A stretch of DNA of 64,000 bases, from assembly GCF_030265065.1 (NCBI RefSeq), contig NC_080407.1:54601666-54665665 (forward strand), read 5' to 3'. The DNA is from Corythoichthys intestinalis. Taxonomy: Eukaryota > Chordata > Actinopteri > Syngnathiformes > Syngnathidae. Shown one piece after another: positions 40,290 to 63,660 of the stretch. Numbering within the stretch: the first letter of the stretch is position 1; every line of letters starts with the position of its first letter. The position numbers and the translations under genes were made by a program. The notes beneath the pieces were generated by a model that was not told the origin of the DNA, did not search any database, and saw nothing but the letters and a program-made list of their open reading frames with translations.

Positions 40290-40745
40290 GGTAACCATGG
40301 CTACGGATGTTGCGAAGAGCAACTTAAAGGCCATCTTCATCGCGTGTCGTTTTCGTGAAGGCCGTTCGGAACCGACGCGCGTCGAATTAAGCACGGACGG
40401 CGGGCAATTAGGTGTGCGAGTGCGACCTACCTGGATTTCCTGGAACCGAAGCCCAAACTGAAGACTTGCTCAAGAGGCGTCCGCTCCTGCTTCTTCTCGC
40501 TCTACTCGTGTCCTTCGTACTTCGACCTCTGTGGACGAAAGTGGTTCGGTTGCCTGTCCGAGCAGCGGTGGTGGTGGTGATTCGGGCTCACATCCAGCGG
40601 CACCAGCAACAGCAGCAGCAGCAGCAGCAACACGACGACACAGGGAGGGAGGTGGCTCGCCAAATCTCGCGAGAAGTCCAACGCGAGGATGTGTTAGCAC
40701 TTCTCGGCCATATTGCGTCAGTGCCATTCGGTCATAACTTGAAGT
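40290..40745 (-). promoter_or_regulatory. CpG-rich island; candidate noncoding 5' exon of ache
   Basis: It is GC- and CpG-rich against an AT-rich background. On the minus strand it contains a GCCGAGAAGTGC start-like segment with a YY1-like ATATGGCC box near 40715, a (CTG)n / (CAG)n run near 40605-40630, and a donor-like CCAG|gtaggtcgc near 40430. Ache lies 2.7 kb downstream on the same strand and vertebrate ache genes have noncoding first exons, so this may be one. Open frames on both strands lack family matches. The assignment is inference. Confidence 0.35.
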
Positions 40746-40943
40746 AGTAGAGTTTGAAATAGCTGGAAATTGCCCAACTTACATCAGATGGAAGGCAAAA
40801 GTCATATTTAGCAAGTTTTAATGTGAAATTTATCGCATTAAAACATGAAATGTTTCACGATTTATACATAGGCGGAGATTGAAGGGGGGCAGAGAGGGCA
40901 TTGCCCCCCTGGTGGCTGGAAAAAAATGTAATTGCATTGCAAG

Positions 40944-41850
40944 AATTTTTGTCATAAGGCTTAATCTTCGAGTTAGTGGGAGTTTAATTAGTCGGAGTTG
41001 AGTTCAACAAATTCTGTGCAGTTTTTTTTGTTTTGTTTTAGGGCTAAGCTAGCGCAAGTCAATGGTGCCTGCTTAGCATACCAACATATGAGAATCATAT
41101 ATAGTGTTGGCCATGCTCTCAGGATGAAGTTATTAAAACTTACCATTGCATGTCAATATTGTAGTATGAATAGCAACATTTGTAATCCAGCAGCTCTGCA
41201 GGGAACAGGCTGTCTAGGCAAGCAGGGCACATCGTTTTTTTTTCACCGCTGATATTTTTTGTGGGAATGAAATCAGACTGAGCACGAGTGGCCAAAGCAC
41301 TTCTCTCGATTGTGGTTGCGTTACGCATCTAAAAAAAAACAACAACAAAAAAAAAAATTGTCCCACAGAACGAATTATGGCAGTTTGGTGCAACATTTTT
41401 GCCGCATGGGTATTTCAAACAATGATCAGCATCTATAAGTTAGATCTGTTAACATTGTTTTTTTTTTTATTAGCATGCTAAGCAGGCACCATTGACACTA
41501 ACTAGAATAAAAACCCACTGTAATATCACTCCACCCTGCTTGCCTAGACAACCTGTTCCCTGCAGAGCTGCTGGATTACAAATATTGCTGTTCATACTAC
41601 AATTATTGACATGTAATGCTAAGTTTTAATAACTTCTTCCTGAAAACATGGCAAACACTATATATGATTATCATGCGTTCTTATGTTGTTTATTGGTATG
41701 CTAAGCAGGCACCATTGACTCGCGCTAGCTTAGCCACTCCAGAGCACTGACACTCACAACTGCACGAAATTTGGTGAAATCAACTCCACACTGATTAAAC
41801 CCCGCTAATTCGAAGATTTAGCCGATTGTAAAAAATTCTGAACTTCCCCT
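40944..41850. mobile_element. Foldback element with ~280-bp inverted arms
   Basis: The left arm (about 40944-41232) and right arm (about 41541-41850) are inverted copies. Matching blocks are AGCGCAAGTCAATGGTGCCT versus AGGCACCATTGACTCGCGCT, TCCAGCAGCTCTGCAGGGAA versus TTCCCTGCAGAGCTGCTGGA, and GGCTTAATCTTCGAGTTAG versus CTAATTCGAAGATTTAGCC. The ~300-bp spacer includes another GCATGCTAAGCAGGCACC. A fragment of the outer arm recurs at 52990-53150. It is noncoding. Confidence 0.78.
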
Positions 41851-43020
41851 TGAACATTAAGTCGTTCAAATGTTATCTATAAAAGTAAAGTAATAAAACA
41901 ACAAAAATGAATGAACAAGAATCCTACAAAGTATTTCATAATGGGTCAAAATTATTTCTCGAACAGACCATGTGACAAGCACCTTGCTTTGCTTAGCCAA
42001 AGCTACACCTGAGGAGGCAAGATGGATATTTCTATAAAACCTAAGCTTTCAAAAGCGTCAAAAACTCCACCTATGGTTTTAAAAGAAATATTCATAACTG
42101 GTCAGATAATCACGCAACTGTGCCGCAATCATCACCTGGAGAAGCTCAAAGTCTAAAAACGGAATTAAAAAAAACCTTCAAGTCAACCTTTTTAGAAAAC
42201 TATACTGTCCAACTGGGGCAGGATGACCAGCTAATACTTGATGGTGAACGAGGCGTGACTGTCGGGAAGGGACTGCAGTGGACAGATTTTAATTAATTTA
42301 AGTGCCGTCAAGTCCAACTGGCCTGCCTCCCTCTCTCTTCTCCTTCAGGTCCATTAAATGGCACGCACGTGCACGCAGATACACACTCGAGCAACTGGAG
42401 TGCGACTATGGTAGAGTGGCAATTTTGTTTAGTTGCATTCATCGGCTATTAATCCAGTTTTGCAATTAACACTAACTTTTCAACCCTTATAAAATATTTT
42501 CAAAACATTTGTGCTATGTCGACTCACAACTAGTTCGGGTGTTGAGGAATATGGTACAAAGTAAAACGTTACAATTTTCAACATTGTCATATGCTATGGT
42601 TTAGCCACAACTGGATTCATTCCCCTTATTACTGTTCACCCTTCACACAGCCGCTGGAAACAAATGTCTTTTAATCCATCTGCAGGCAACCGTGAGATCA
42701 TGATTTTACAACACTGTGCGGGTGTGCGCTGGTCCTCATGGGAAACAGTCATCCTTAAGGCAAAACACTACCACTTTTGTCCAAGTGCGTCCCTAAAATC
42801 AACCAAAACTGAAAAGTTACCTCGTGTCGCTTTAATGATATTCATCTGGCACAAAAAAAATTACAGTATAGCAATTACTTAATGAATTACATTCACAACT
42901 TTGGCAGAAATTGTAGATTAACCCGTAAACATGTAGTGATTAGCCCTCCCACTTCAAATGGCTTGGACATCAATCGCTGTCAATGGCAAACAATAAGACG
43001 GCTTTTTTTTGTATGTTTTT
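41850..43020. other. Gene-free stretch, nothing recognised
   Basis: The sequence is AT-rich with one dispersed-motif copy near 42945 (CCTCCCACTTCAAATGGCTT). No exon pattern, RNA gene or clear repeat boundary was seen. Confidence 0.4.
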
Positions 43021-43024
43021 ACTT

Positions 43025-43735
43025 CCATTATCGTCCGCTTAGTCCGGGGTCAGGTCGTAACAGCTTTAGGAGGGGAGTCAAGACTTCCCTCTCCCCAGCC
43101 ACTTCAACCAGCTCCTCCGGCGGGATCCCAAGGCGTTCCCAAGCCAGCCGAGAGACTTACAGTAGCCACTCCAGCATATCCTGGGTCGTCCCCGTGGCCT
43201 TCCTGCCAGTGGGACATGCCCGGAACACCTCTCCAGGAGGCATCCGAACCAGATCCCCAAGCCACCTCAGCTGGCGGCTTGACCCTGAACACCTCCCGGA
43301 TGACCGAGCTTCTCACCCTATCTCTAAAGGAGAGCCCAGACACCCTGCGGAGGAAACTCATTTGGGCCGCTTGTATCCGGGATCTTGTTCTTTCGACCCA
43401 CAGCTCGTGACCATAGGTGAGGATAGGAACATAGATCAACTGGTAACTCGAGAGCTTCACCTTTTGGCTCAGCTCCTTCACCACAACGGACCAGTGCAGA
43501 GTCCGCATCACTGCAGACGCTGCACCGATCCACCTGTTGATCTCCTACTCTCTCATACCCTCACTCATGAACAAGACCCCCAGATACTTGAACTCCTCCA
43601 CTGGGAGCAGGATCTCATCCCCGACCTGGAGAGGAAACGCAACCCTTTTCCGACTGAGGACCATGGTCTGACTTCATCCCAACTGCTTCTCACTCACCTG
43701 CGAACCGCCCCAGTCAGAGTCTGAGATCACGGCTT
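43025..43735 (-). mobile_element. Non-LTR retrotransposon (LINE) 3' remnant
   Basis: The minus strand encodes the end of a fish LINE reverse transcriptase ORF: VPILTYGHELWV, TRSRIQAAQMSFLRRVSGLS, FRDRVRSSVIREVFRVKP and a GRPRGRPRICWS segment. These C-terminal motifs belong to CR1/L2/Rex1-type fish LINEs as I recall them. The frame is broken and the 5' part is absent. A 280-aa plus-strand open frame over the same place is antisense noise. Confidence 0.75.
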
Positions 43736-43738
43736 GTA

Positions 43739-45320
43739 CAACCCCTAGCAAAAAGTATGGAATCACCAGTCTCGGAAGAGCATTCACTCAGACATTTTAT
43801 CATGTAGAACAAACTCAGATAAAAAGCTTGAAAAATAATGAATTAGGTCAAAAGTGCAACTCTTTAGCATTCAGAAACACTAAAAGAAATGAATCAAAAG
43901 CATTGTGGTGGTCAGTAAATGTTACTTTTGTAGAGCAAGTGCAGGGAACTATAGATATGGAATCATTCCATTCTGAGGAAAAAAATATGGAATCATGAGA
44001 AACAAACAAAGAAATAACAATCAAAACACATCTCTAGTATTTAGTAGCACCACCTCTGGCTTTTATGACAGCTTGCAGTCTCTGAGGCATGGACTTGATG
44101 AGTATTCTTCATCAATTTGGTGCCAACTCTCTTTGATTGCAGTTGCCAGATCATCCTTGCAGGATCGACCATTTTTTTCCAATTTCCACTGCAGATTTTC
44201 AATAGGGGTGAGATCTGGGCTATTTGCAGGCCATGACATTGACTGGATGAGTCTTTCTCCAAAGAATGCTTTAACAGTTTTAGCTCTTTGGCATGATGCA
44301 TTGTCATCTTGGAAAATGACATTTTCAATTGAATGGATAAGAAAGCTGTCTAAAATTTCAATGTAAACTTGTGCATTTATTGAAGAATTAACCACAGTGC
44401 ATTTGCCTGACATACAGCCCCATATCATCAAGGACTGAGGGAATTTTGATGTTTTCTTCAGGCAGTCGTCTTTGTAAATCTCACTGGAACCGCACCAAAC
44501 CCAAGTTCCAGCATCATCATCTGTCAAGAGTCAAGAATCTGCATTGGACAAGGTGATGATGCTGGAACTTTTGTTTGGTGCTGTTCCAGTGAGATTTACA
44601 AAGATGACAGCCTGAAGAAAACATCAAAATTCCCTCAGTCCCTGATGATATGGGGCTATTTGCAGGCCATGACATTGACTGGATGAGTCTTTCTCCAAAG
44701 AATGCTGTAACAGTTTTAGCTCTGTGGCATGATGCATCGTCATCTTGGAAAACAAACATTTATTGACAACTAAACCACAACCATCTCCCCAGTGCCTTTG
44801 CCTGACATGCAGCCCCATAAGTACTGAGGGAATTTTGATGTTGTCTTCAGGCAGTCGTCTCTGAAAATATCACTGGAACCGCACCAAACAAAAGTTCCAG
44901 CATTATCACCTTGTCCAATGCAGATTCTTGACTCTTGACAAGGTGATGATGCTAGAACTTTGGTTTGGTGCCGTTCCAGTGAGATTTACTAAGATGACTG
45001 CCTGAAGAAAACATTAAAATTCCCTCAGTCCTTGATGATATGGGGCTGCATGTCAGGCAAAGGCACTGGTGAGATGGCTGTGGTTAATTCTTCAATAAAT
45101 GCACAAGTTTACATTGAAATTTTATTCTGCTTTCTTATCCCTTCAATTGAAAATAGTAAGATTTACTGACCTATTATTCATTTCTTTTAGTGTTTCTGAA
45201 TGCTAAAGAGCTGCACTTTTGTACAAATTATTTTTTTTCAAGCTTTTATCTGAGTTTGTTCCACATGATAAAATGTCTCAGTGCTCGTCCGAGGCTGGTG
45301 ATTCTTTTTGCTTGGAGTTG
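43739..45320. mobile_element. Tc1-type element, inverted-arm form
   Basis: This 1582-bp element is flanked by TA (43737-43738 and 45321-45322). The ends are CAACCCCTAGCAAAAAGTAT and, reversed, CAACTCCAAGCAAAAAGAAT, continuing with GAATCACCAG and ACATTTTATCATGTxGAACA, so the inverted repeat is about 90 bp. Minus-strand transposase coding at 44527-44063 (SLMIWGCMSGKCTVVNSSIN, SWPANSPDLTPIENLQWKLE) keeps the D-rich catalytic region style. From 44520 rightwards the same segments occur again in both orientations around a TTCCAGCATCATC hairpin. The transposase is not intact. Confidence 0.82.
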
Positions 45321-45329
45321 TAGAAGCCA

Positions 45330-46040
45330 AGAGCACCACATTTTTGAAACTTTTGAATGTTCAACCATTTTACAAGAACAAGCACTATTGTGCTACTCTA
45401 GGCTGAAGGCTGTCACTAGTTCAGTTTTCGGTGGAAACAACCAAAAATAATTGACATTCAAACGACCATAAAAATCCTTTTAAACAGTCTTTTTCTCCAA
45501 AAGAGTGTCGTCCATGTTCACGTCAGCTTGGTTTTGTGATACATCGCTAATAGCATTGCTCCGGACTGACTGACTGCTGATGCAGACCTCTTATCTAATT
45601 GCTACTGCAGCAACACTGACTGGGCACAAGACATCATCAATCTCCTTACCTCCTACATCGACTTGTGACATTCGCTCCTCTTTATGTCTCATACTGTTCA
45701 TCTCGATGGATATCCAATCCATTTTGACATTTTTGTCACGTCTTAACAGTTTCGGGGCTATTCATTTTAGCGTATTCCAGGTTAAGGACTCGCATAGTAC
45801 ATGGCAGCTAAATATAATTTCGCGCAGCGCTAAAATAAGTAGATGCTCTAAATATGTCTGCCTCTCAAACCCGTTGGTCAGTCTCGCGGATATTTTTAGC
45901 ATCTCCTCAAAGCGAACGCGCCGTTTACTCCAGTCTCCTTGTTCAAATGTAGTTTGCTATCTTTTATGCTTCTCGTGGTAACAGGACCGTTAGCCACAAG
46001 TGATTAGAGTCCTTGAATGTGAAGGGCAATACCGGTTGAT
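45330..46040 (-). other. Downstream of sh3tc1, nothing recognised
   Basis: This stretch probably includes the 3'UTR of the SH3/TPR gene by position. No polyadenylation signal was chosen and no coding or repeat pattern was recognised. Confidence 0.35.
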
Positions 46041-46048
46041 GGCGCACC

Positions 46049-57461
<11,413 letters not shown>

Positions 57462-57469
57462 TGTACTCG

Positions 57470-58030
57470 CTTGTAATGCTCTGATGTGAGGACACACATC
57501 AGCATTTTTGAGGAGGAAACAAGTGTCAACCCCTCAGTCGATGCTTTGACTCTTCAAAATAAAAGGTTGAATAACCACACAGTTACATGAAAAGTTTCTT
57601 CAATGTGAGAAAAATTGAATACATTCCAATGGAATTAACTGTTCCATACGTGTTATGTTCCATGTTTTGAAACTACACGGCTCCATTACCCTTTAAGTTG
57701 ACAAAATGTACATGTTTATTTGCATTTGTACTTTTTCAGTACCAATGATCATGTTACAATGCTATTACAATTCATAGATTAATCGCAAAATTAAATGAAA
57801 CGTGTGAAAACATGCAACCTCAGTCAAGCCACTTGCTGGTCAATCATCAGTCACAAAACAAACAAACCACATTCCTACCAAAAATGGGGAGGAAAAACAA
57901 GATGTTGGAACGGTTAAACATACAGGCCACTAAAAACGTTGTCATGTCCCGTACGTGTTGTTAGCCCTCGTCCTGCCCTGTCGTACCCATATCTGTCCTA
58001 GTAGTTTTCCGCAACTCTACCCACATGATG
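57470..58030. other. Upstream of sh3tc1, nothing recognised
   Basis: This is sequence 5' of the sh3tc1 start and probably contains its promoter and 5'UTR, but it is AT-rich and shows no CpG island or clear core promoter motif. Confidence 0.35.
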
Positions 58031-58037
58031 CTAACTA

Positions 58038-59757
58038 CAATGATCCCTCGCTACTTCGCGCGTCAAACTTAGCGCTCTAAGTCCATCGCGGATTTTTTTC
58101 AATTAAAGAAAAAAAACATCAAGAAATAAAGCATTTAAAAAAGTTAAGATGTATGCATGTAAACATGCACAAATCATTTTTTTTTATATTATATAATTTA
58201 TATCATTCGGAAAAACCTATGGTGCGCCAAGGGGATATCGACAGAAATAAAATAAATATAAGCAATCTGGTGCGCACCAGATTGTCTCTAGTGTGCACAA
58301 ACTATCTGGTAAACATTAACATCATAGGACATTTAAGCTAGCGCGAGTTAGCCAATTGTTATGAACATTAGCATTATATAGCATTTCAGCGAGCGGACTT
58401 TTGCTATGCAAGTTGGCCGTTGCAAACATTAGCATTATATAGCTAATAGCATTTAAGCTAGTGCAAGTTAGCCAATTGTTGTAAACATTAGCATTATATA
58501 GCATATAAGATAGCGGGATTTTGCTATGCAAGTTAACCAATTTTTGTAAACATTAGCATTATATAGCATTTAAACTAGCAAACTTTTGCTATGCAAATAG
58601 GCCAATTGTTGAAAACATTAGCATTATATAGCATTTAAGCTAACGCAAGTTAGCCAATTATTGCAAATGTTAGCATTATATAGAATTTAAGCTGACACAA
58701 GTTAGCCAATTGTTGTAAATATTAGCATTATATAGCATTTAAGATAGCGGGATTTTGCTATGCAAGTTAGCAAATTATTGCAAACATTAGCATTAAATAG
58801 CATTTTAGCTAACACAAGTTAGCCAATTGTTGTAAACATTAGCATTATATAGAATTTAAGCTAGTGGGATTTTGCTACGCAAGTTAGCTAATTGTAGTAA
58901 ACATTAGAATTACATAGCATTTGAGTTAGCGGGATTTTGCTAAGCATGTTAGCCAATTATTGCAAACATTAGCATTATATAGCATTTAAGCTAGCGCAAG
59001 TTAGCCAATTGTTGTAAACATTAGCATTATACAGCTTTTAAGGTAGTGGGATTTTGCTATGCAAGTTTGCCAATTGTCGTAAACATTAGCATTATATAGC
59101 ATTTAGGCTAATGCAAGTTAGCTAACTACTGCAAACATTACTATTATATAGCATTTAACCTAACACATGTTAGCCAATTGTTGTAAACATTAGCATTATA
59201 TAATATTTTAGCTAGTGGACTTTTGCTATGCAATGTTGTAAACATTAGCAATATATAGCATTTAAGCTAGCGGGATTTTGCTATGCAAGTTAGCCAATTG
59301 TTGTAAACAGTAGCATTATATAGCATTTAACCTATCACAATTTAGCCAATCGTTGTAAACATTAGCATGATATAAGATTTTAGCTAGTGGACTTTTGCTA
59401 TGCAGTTTCAACAATGCAACAACTGGCCAACTTGAATAGCAAAAGAGCGCTAGTTTAAATGCTATATAATGGTAACGTTTACCAGATTGTTTCTAATGTG
59501 GACCAGATTATTATTATTTCTGTCGAGGTCACTTTAGTGGCTCTGTAAAAAACATTAAAATACACATATACACAAGTTTTTTTAACTATACTTTGAGAAG
59601 AAAAAAAAAAAAACGTCTTATATGCATCTCTTTCCAATGCTGTTAAACATATTGAAAAGGGAAAAAAATGCAAATCAGCTCCGCCTCTACATCTCGGATT
59701 TTCAATTTTCGCGGGGGGTGGCGGTCCCAATCAACCGCGATAAACGAGGGATCACTG
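58038..59757. mobile_element. TIR element (CAATGATCCCTCG) carrying a nested array MITE
   Basis: The ends are CAATGATCCCTCGCTACTTC and, reversed, CAGTGATCCCTCGTTTATCG, followed on both sides by CGCGG-like sequence. A short duplication ACTA lies at 58034-58037 and 59758-59761. The centre is occupied by the array-bearing MITE at 58221-59545. It is noncoding. Confidence 0.7.
58221..59545. mobile_element. MITE with a ~60-65-bp internal tandem array, copy 2
   Basis: The termini match copy 1 at 33069: left GATATCGACAGAAATAAAAT then CACCAGATTG, and reversed right CAGAGCCACTAAAGTGACCT. Between about 58300 and 59420 lie some 17 units with GTTAGCCAATTGTTGTAAAC, ATTAGCATTATATAGCATTT and GCGGGATTTTGCTATGCAA. 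It is larger than copy 1, so array size varies between copies. Confidence 0.82.
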
Positions 59758-59761
59758 ACTA

Positions 59762-60463
59762 TCTACAATCAAGTTGTACCCTCCACCCCCTCCGTCCAGC
59801 TGAAAAGAAATAGGGACAAAAGGCATTTTGTATTCCAGACCACTGGGTGGCGCACAGCGGTTTAAAATTTGCAGGAGTAAGACTCACTCAAGCCGGATAT
59901 TCAAATTAAACTTCAAAATACAATAATAAAAAGTGTTAGTTTTCGTGAGGTTAAACAGTTCACGAGCAAAAAAGACGTGTTCGATTGCGAAAGCCGAACA
60001 ATTTCACGTCTGCGATGTCGCAGTTTTTAAAGAGGAGGTTTTTCGCTCGTGTATCACATTTGCTTTTGTTTTGACAAAACCGGAATAAGCCTTCCTGGCA
60101 AGCCGGTAACTTGACAGCAAAAGGCCCAGTCAAAATAAAAGCAGCTTCAATGGCGTCGAAAATTTAAGTAGATTTCACCGATCGTCCCTTCGCTCTATTA
60201 TCCGTTCATAGCCGGTTTCGCCTTTAGATTGGGGACTCGATCTGCCCCCGTGTATTTTTGGGGAAATCGGATGTTTTCGTCGGCCGCAGATGGAGGCGGC
60301 TAGCGGCCGTCTTCTGTTAACATAGCACAAAGCAGACCGACCGCCGGACAGAGCGAGTGAGCGAGGGACATCCCAAACGGACGGACGGACCTCCGCTGCG
60401 CGGTCGCTCCAGTCTTGCGTCTCCGCCGGCCGGCCCGCATGGAGCAGTAGGCGGCGCCCCGTC
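59762..60463 (+). promoter_or_regulatory. rnf150 upstream region with CpG-rich 5'UTR
   Basis: 59762-60170 is ordinary AT-rich sequence. From about 60180 the sequence becomes GC- and CpG-rich, continuing through exon 1 to 60930, a typical CpG-island start. The first upstream ATG (60439) is followed by an early stop, leaving ATG 60464 as the coding start. Confidence 0.55.
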
Positions 60464-62196
60464 ATGGCTCCGTGCTCCGTGGCGGCGGCCTGCCGCAGCC
60501 TGGCCCTCTCGACGTGGCTACTGTCCTTCTGCTTCGTCCACCTGCTGTGCCTCGACTTCACCGTGGCCGAGCGGGAGGAGTGGTACACGGCCTTCGTTAA
60601 CATCAGCTACGTGGAGCCCGCCACCAGGTCGCTGCGGAGCGACAAGAGCGAGTGCGGACGCTATGGGGAGCACTCGCCCAAGAAGGACGCCAAGGGGGTG
60701 GTGGTCCTGCCCTCCGCACCGCACGACCGCCAGGCCTGCGACCCCAACACCAGCTTCGGGGCCCCCGCCGGGGCCTGGGTGGCGCTCATCGCCCGCGGTA
60801 ACTGCACCTACCGGGACAAGATCCGGCACGCCGCCGAGCGCAACGCTTCGGCCGTGGTCATCTTCAATGTAGGCTCGGCCAGCGCCAACGACACCATCAC
60901 CATGCCGCATCCCGGTGCGAAAACTCAAATACTTCATTGTAGAAAATAGTCCAAAACAACCAAAAAACACCTTATATAGCAAGAACAGGTCAAACTGGGG
61001 CATGTTAGGACTAGTCCCCAAGCATCTCTCCTAATTTGTCACCTCAACCAATCTTCTCAGGTACGGGCGACGTGGTAGCCATCATGATCCCGGAGCCCAA
61101 AGGTCGCGAAGTGGTGTCCTTGCTGGAGCGCAACGTGACAGTCACCATGAGCATCACCATCGGCACCAAGAACCTGCAGAAGTACGTGAGCAGGACCTCC
61201 GTGGTGTTCGTGTCCATCTCCTTCATCGTGCTCATGATCATCTCGCTGGCCTGGCTCGTCTTTTACTACATCCAGAGGTTCCGATACGCCAACGCCCGAG
61301 ATCGCAATCAGGTACCGAGGGTCGGGAATCTCTCGCGCGTTCCCTAACTGCCGTATCCAGACTTTTATAGAACGACTAAAAGTTGTTTGTGCAGCGCCGC
61401 CTTGGCGACGCCGCCAAGAAGGCCATCAGCAAGCTCCAGGTGCGCACCATCCGAAGGGGCGACCACGAGACCGAGGCCGACTTCGACAACTGCGCCGTGT
61501 GCATCGAAGGGTACAAGGCCAATGACGTCGTTCGGGTCCTGCCGTGCAGGTACGTCGCCCCACTAGATCTTGTAAGGGTGGCGGATTCTTTTCGACTGAC
61601 CGATTCGTGTTCTCTGAAGACATTTGTTCCACAAGAGCTGCGTGGACCCGTGGCTCCTGGACCATCGTACCTGTCCCATGTGCAAGATGAACATACTGAA
61701 GGCGTTGGGGATCGCGGTGAGTACACAAAAGGGGCGGGGACTCGTGGTGCATTACTCATTGTCTCGGCTTCCTTACAGTTGAACGCCGACTGCCTGGACG
61801 AGCTGCCCCTAGACTATGACCTGGCTCTGGGTGGCGTAGCAGCGCCCCTGGCCCTGGACGCCGCTGTTTCCGGAGCGGGTGACGGCATGCTAGGCGAGGG
61901 CGGCTCCGACATGGTTCTGGACCCCGGCGTGCGACGGATGGGTCTCCCGCAGGACTACCGGGACCCTCCCGACACCCTGAGGGACAGTCCCGTGACCGAC
62001 GCGCGCCTGGGTGAGTTCGCGTGGAAAGTCGGGCGTACTTCAGTGACAAAATTCAAGATTCGGATTCTGTCCCGCAGGTGAGCTCCGGCCGATGGCCAGC
62101 AGCGTCTCCGTGGCTTCGCTGGTGATCGCCGTGGAAACGGGGCTTTCCGACGAGGAAGGATCCCACGAAGCTTCTCAGATGGTCGACAAATCTTGA
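60464..62196 (+). CDS. rnf150: RING finger protein 150, transmembrane E3 ubiquitin ligase
   Basis: A Goliath-family PA-TM-RING ligase acting on endosomal or secretory membranes. Six plus-strand exons are 60464-60914, 61061-61311, 61395-61549, 61620-61716, 61779-62010 and 62078-62196, in phase, coding 434 aa (human 438). The N-terminus [20 protein letters not shown] is a signal peptide nearly identical to human RNF150 as remembered. A PA domain follows (about 45-185; [16 protein letters not shown]), then a membrane segment about 197-220 and RARDRNQ-type linker. The RING-H2 is Cys267, Cys270, Cys285, His287, His290, Cys293, Cys304, Cys307. The C-terminal tail is variable, ending SQMVDKS. RNF130 is excluded because RNF150-specific blocks ([26 protein letters not shown]) are present. 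Confidence 0.95.
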
Positions 62197-62721
62197 GAAC
62201 TTAAATGCCGCGGGCGAGGAGGACATTGAATTTTCAGTCCTGAAACGGTTGACTTTAGTCCGTGTGTTCCTCAGTCGTGCCTGGTGTTCCCCAATCCCCG
62301 CTCCCCGACTTGCGTGGATTCTCGTTGGACTTCCCGAATCTGACAACTGCCAGAGCTGTTCGACTGGAATTGCTTAGCGACAACTTGTCTCTCTTCTCGG
62401 GAAAATTCCACGCCAGAACTTCTCCGTCCCCGAAAAGACACCGAGCGAGATCAAGACCTCAGAACTGAAAGACCTTCCCGTCTATCGACAATCAATATTT
62501 AGCCCGACGTTCTTCTTCCCCAGACGACTGAGGCAGCGCGCGACGACAGAGCTCGAGGTCGTCATCTATTTTGCTACCAGAGGAGATGTTTATTTTTGTA
62601 ATCGCGACAAGAATGCGCCTTTTGAGGGCGTCCGAGAGGTTGACATTTTGCAGCGTTGAACGTCAGAAACGCAAGGACATTTTGCACTCGTCTTTTTCAG
62701 CGTCGGTGATTTCTGGCGGCA

Positions 62722-62727
62722 AATAAA
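62722..62727 (+). terminator. rnf150 polyadenylation signal
   Basis: An AATAAA lies about 525 bases after the rnf150 stop (62194-62196), in TTxTGGCGGCAAATAAACTG context. It is the first canonical hexamer downstream. Use as the polyadenylation signal is inferred. Confidence 0.55.
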
Positions 62728-63039
62728 CTGAACAAACTTTTAAATTTTCTTGTCAAACCTTCAACACGTCAAGTCTCTTCCTGAAAACCGCTCTCCGTTT
62801 ATTTTGGCGCTTGATCGGCGCCGAGCTGTATAATGTGACGATGACGCGTTACGGTGGCCGCTTCTCTTTTTTTGTGAATGCTGTTCTAATTAAACTTCTC
62901 TGTTGTGTTGTAAGATTTTGACGTCTTTTTTTTGTTATGAGGGCTGGATTGTCTTCTTGCAATGTTTTGACCACACGGAGGCAGCACCTGCATTATGAAT
63001 TTCCCTGCAGAAGCCCCAGCAGGGCCAGAACCAAAAGTG

Positions 63040-63660
63040 GTATTTGCCGTGTGGCTTTTTTTTTTGCCATGTGGCATTTTTTAAAATTTTTTTACCATGT
63101 GGCAACATTATTTTGCCATGGGGCATTTTTTTTCATGTGGCAAAATTGATTTTGCCATGTGGCATTTTTTATCATGTGGCATTTTTTTTGACGTGTGGCA
63201 AAATTGATTTTGCCATGTGGCAACATTAATTTTGCCATATGGCATTTTTTTTCCCCAAGTGGCAAAAATGATTTTGCCATGTGGCATTTTTTTTTTTACA
63301 TGTGGCAAAATTAATTTTTCCATGTGGCTTTTTTTGTTATGTGGCTGTTTTTTTGGCATGCAGCTCTTTTTTGCCATGTGGAAAAATTGAATTTGCCATG
63401 TGCCATTTTTTTGCCATTTGGCAAAATTGATTTTCCCATGTGGTATTTTTTTGCCGTGCGGCTTTTTTTTTTTTTTGCCATGTGGCAAAATTGATTTTGC
63501 CATGTGGCTTTTTTTGTTATGAGGCTTTTTGCCATGCAGCTTTTTTTTTTTTTTGGCATGTGGCAAAATTGATTTTGCCATTTGGCTTTTTTTGCCGTGC
63601 GGCATTTTTTTGCCATGTGGCAAAATTGATTTTGCCATGTGGCTTTTTTTTGCATGCTTG
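63040..63660 (-). repeat. GCCATGTGGC tandem array, copy 3
   Basis: Degenerate units such as GCCATGTGGCAAAATTGATT and TTTTGCCATGTGGCATTTTT form the array, the reverse orientation of the array at 5860. Long lysine/histidine-rich minus-strand frames are repetition products. Confidence 0.85.

Noticed and set aside
40412-40747. Open frame with a polyglutamine run
   Set aside because: No domain, splice or family support; it lies in a CpG-rich island better explained as a gene start.
42882-43724. 280-aa plus-strand open frame
   Set aside because: It is antisense of a LINE reverse-transcriptase remnant that reads clearly on the minus strand.
60357-60872. 171-aa Ser/Pro/Arg-rich frame and its antisense
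   Set aside because: They are out-of-frame shadows of rnf150 exon 1, whose frame matches the family.
63108-63655. 176-aa Lys/His-rich frame
   Set aside because: It is a GCCATGTGGC array product.
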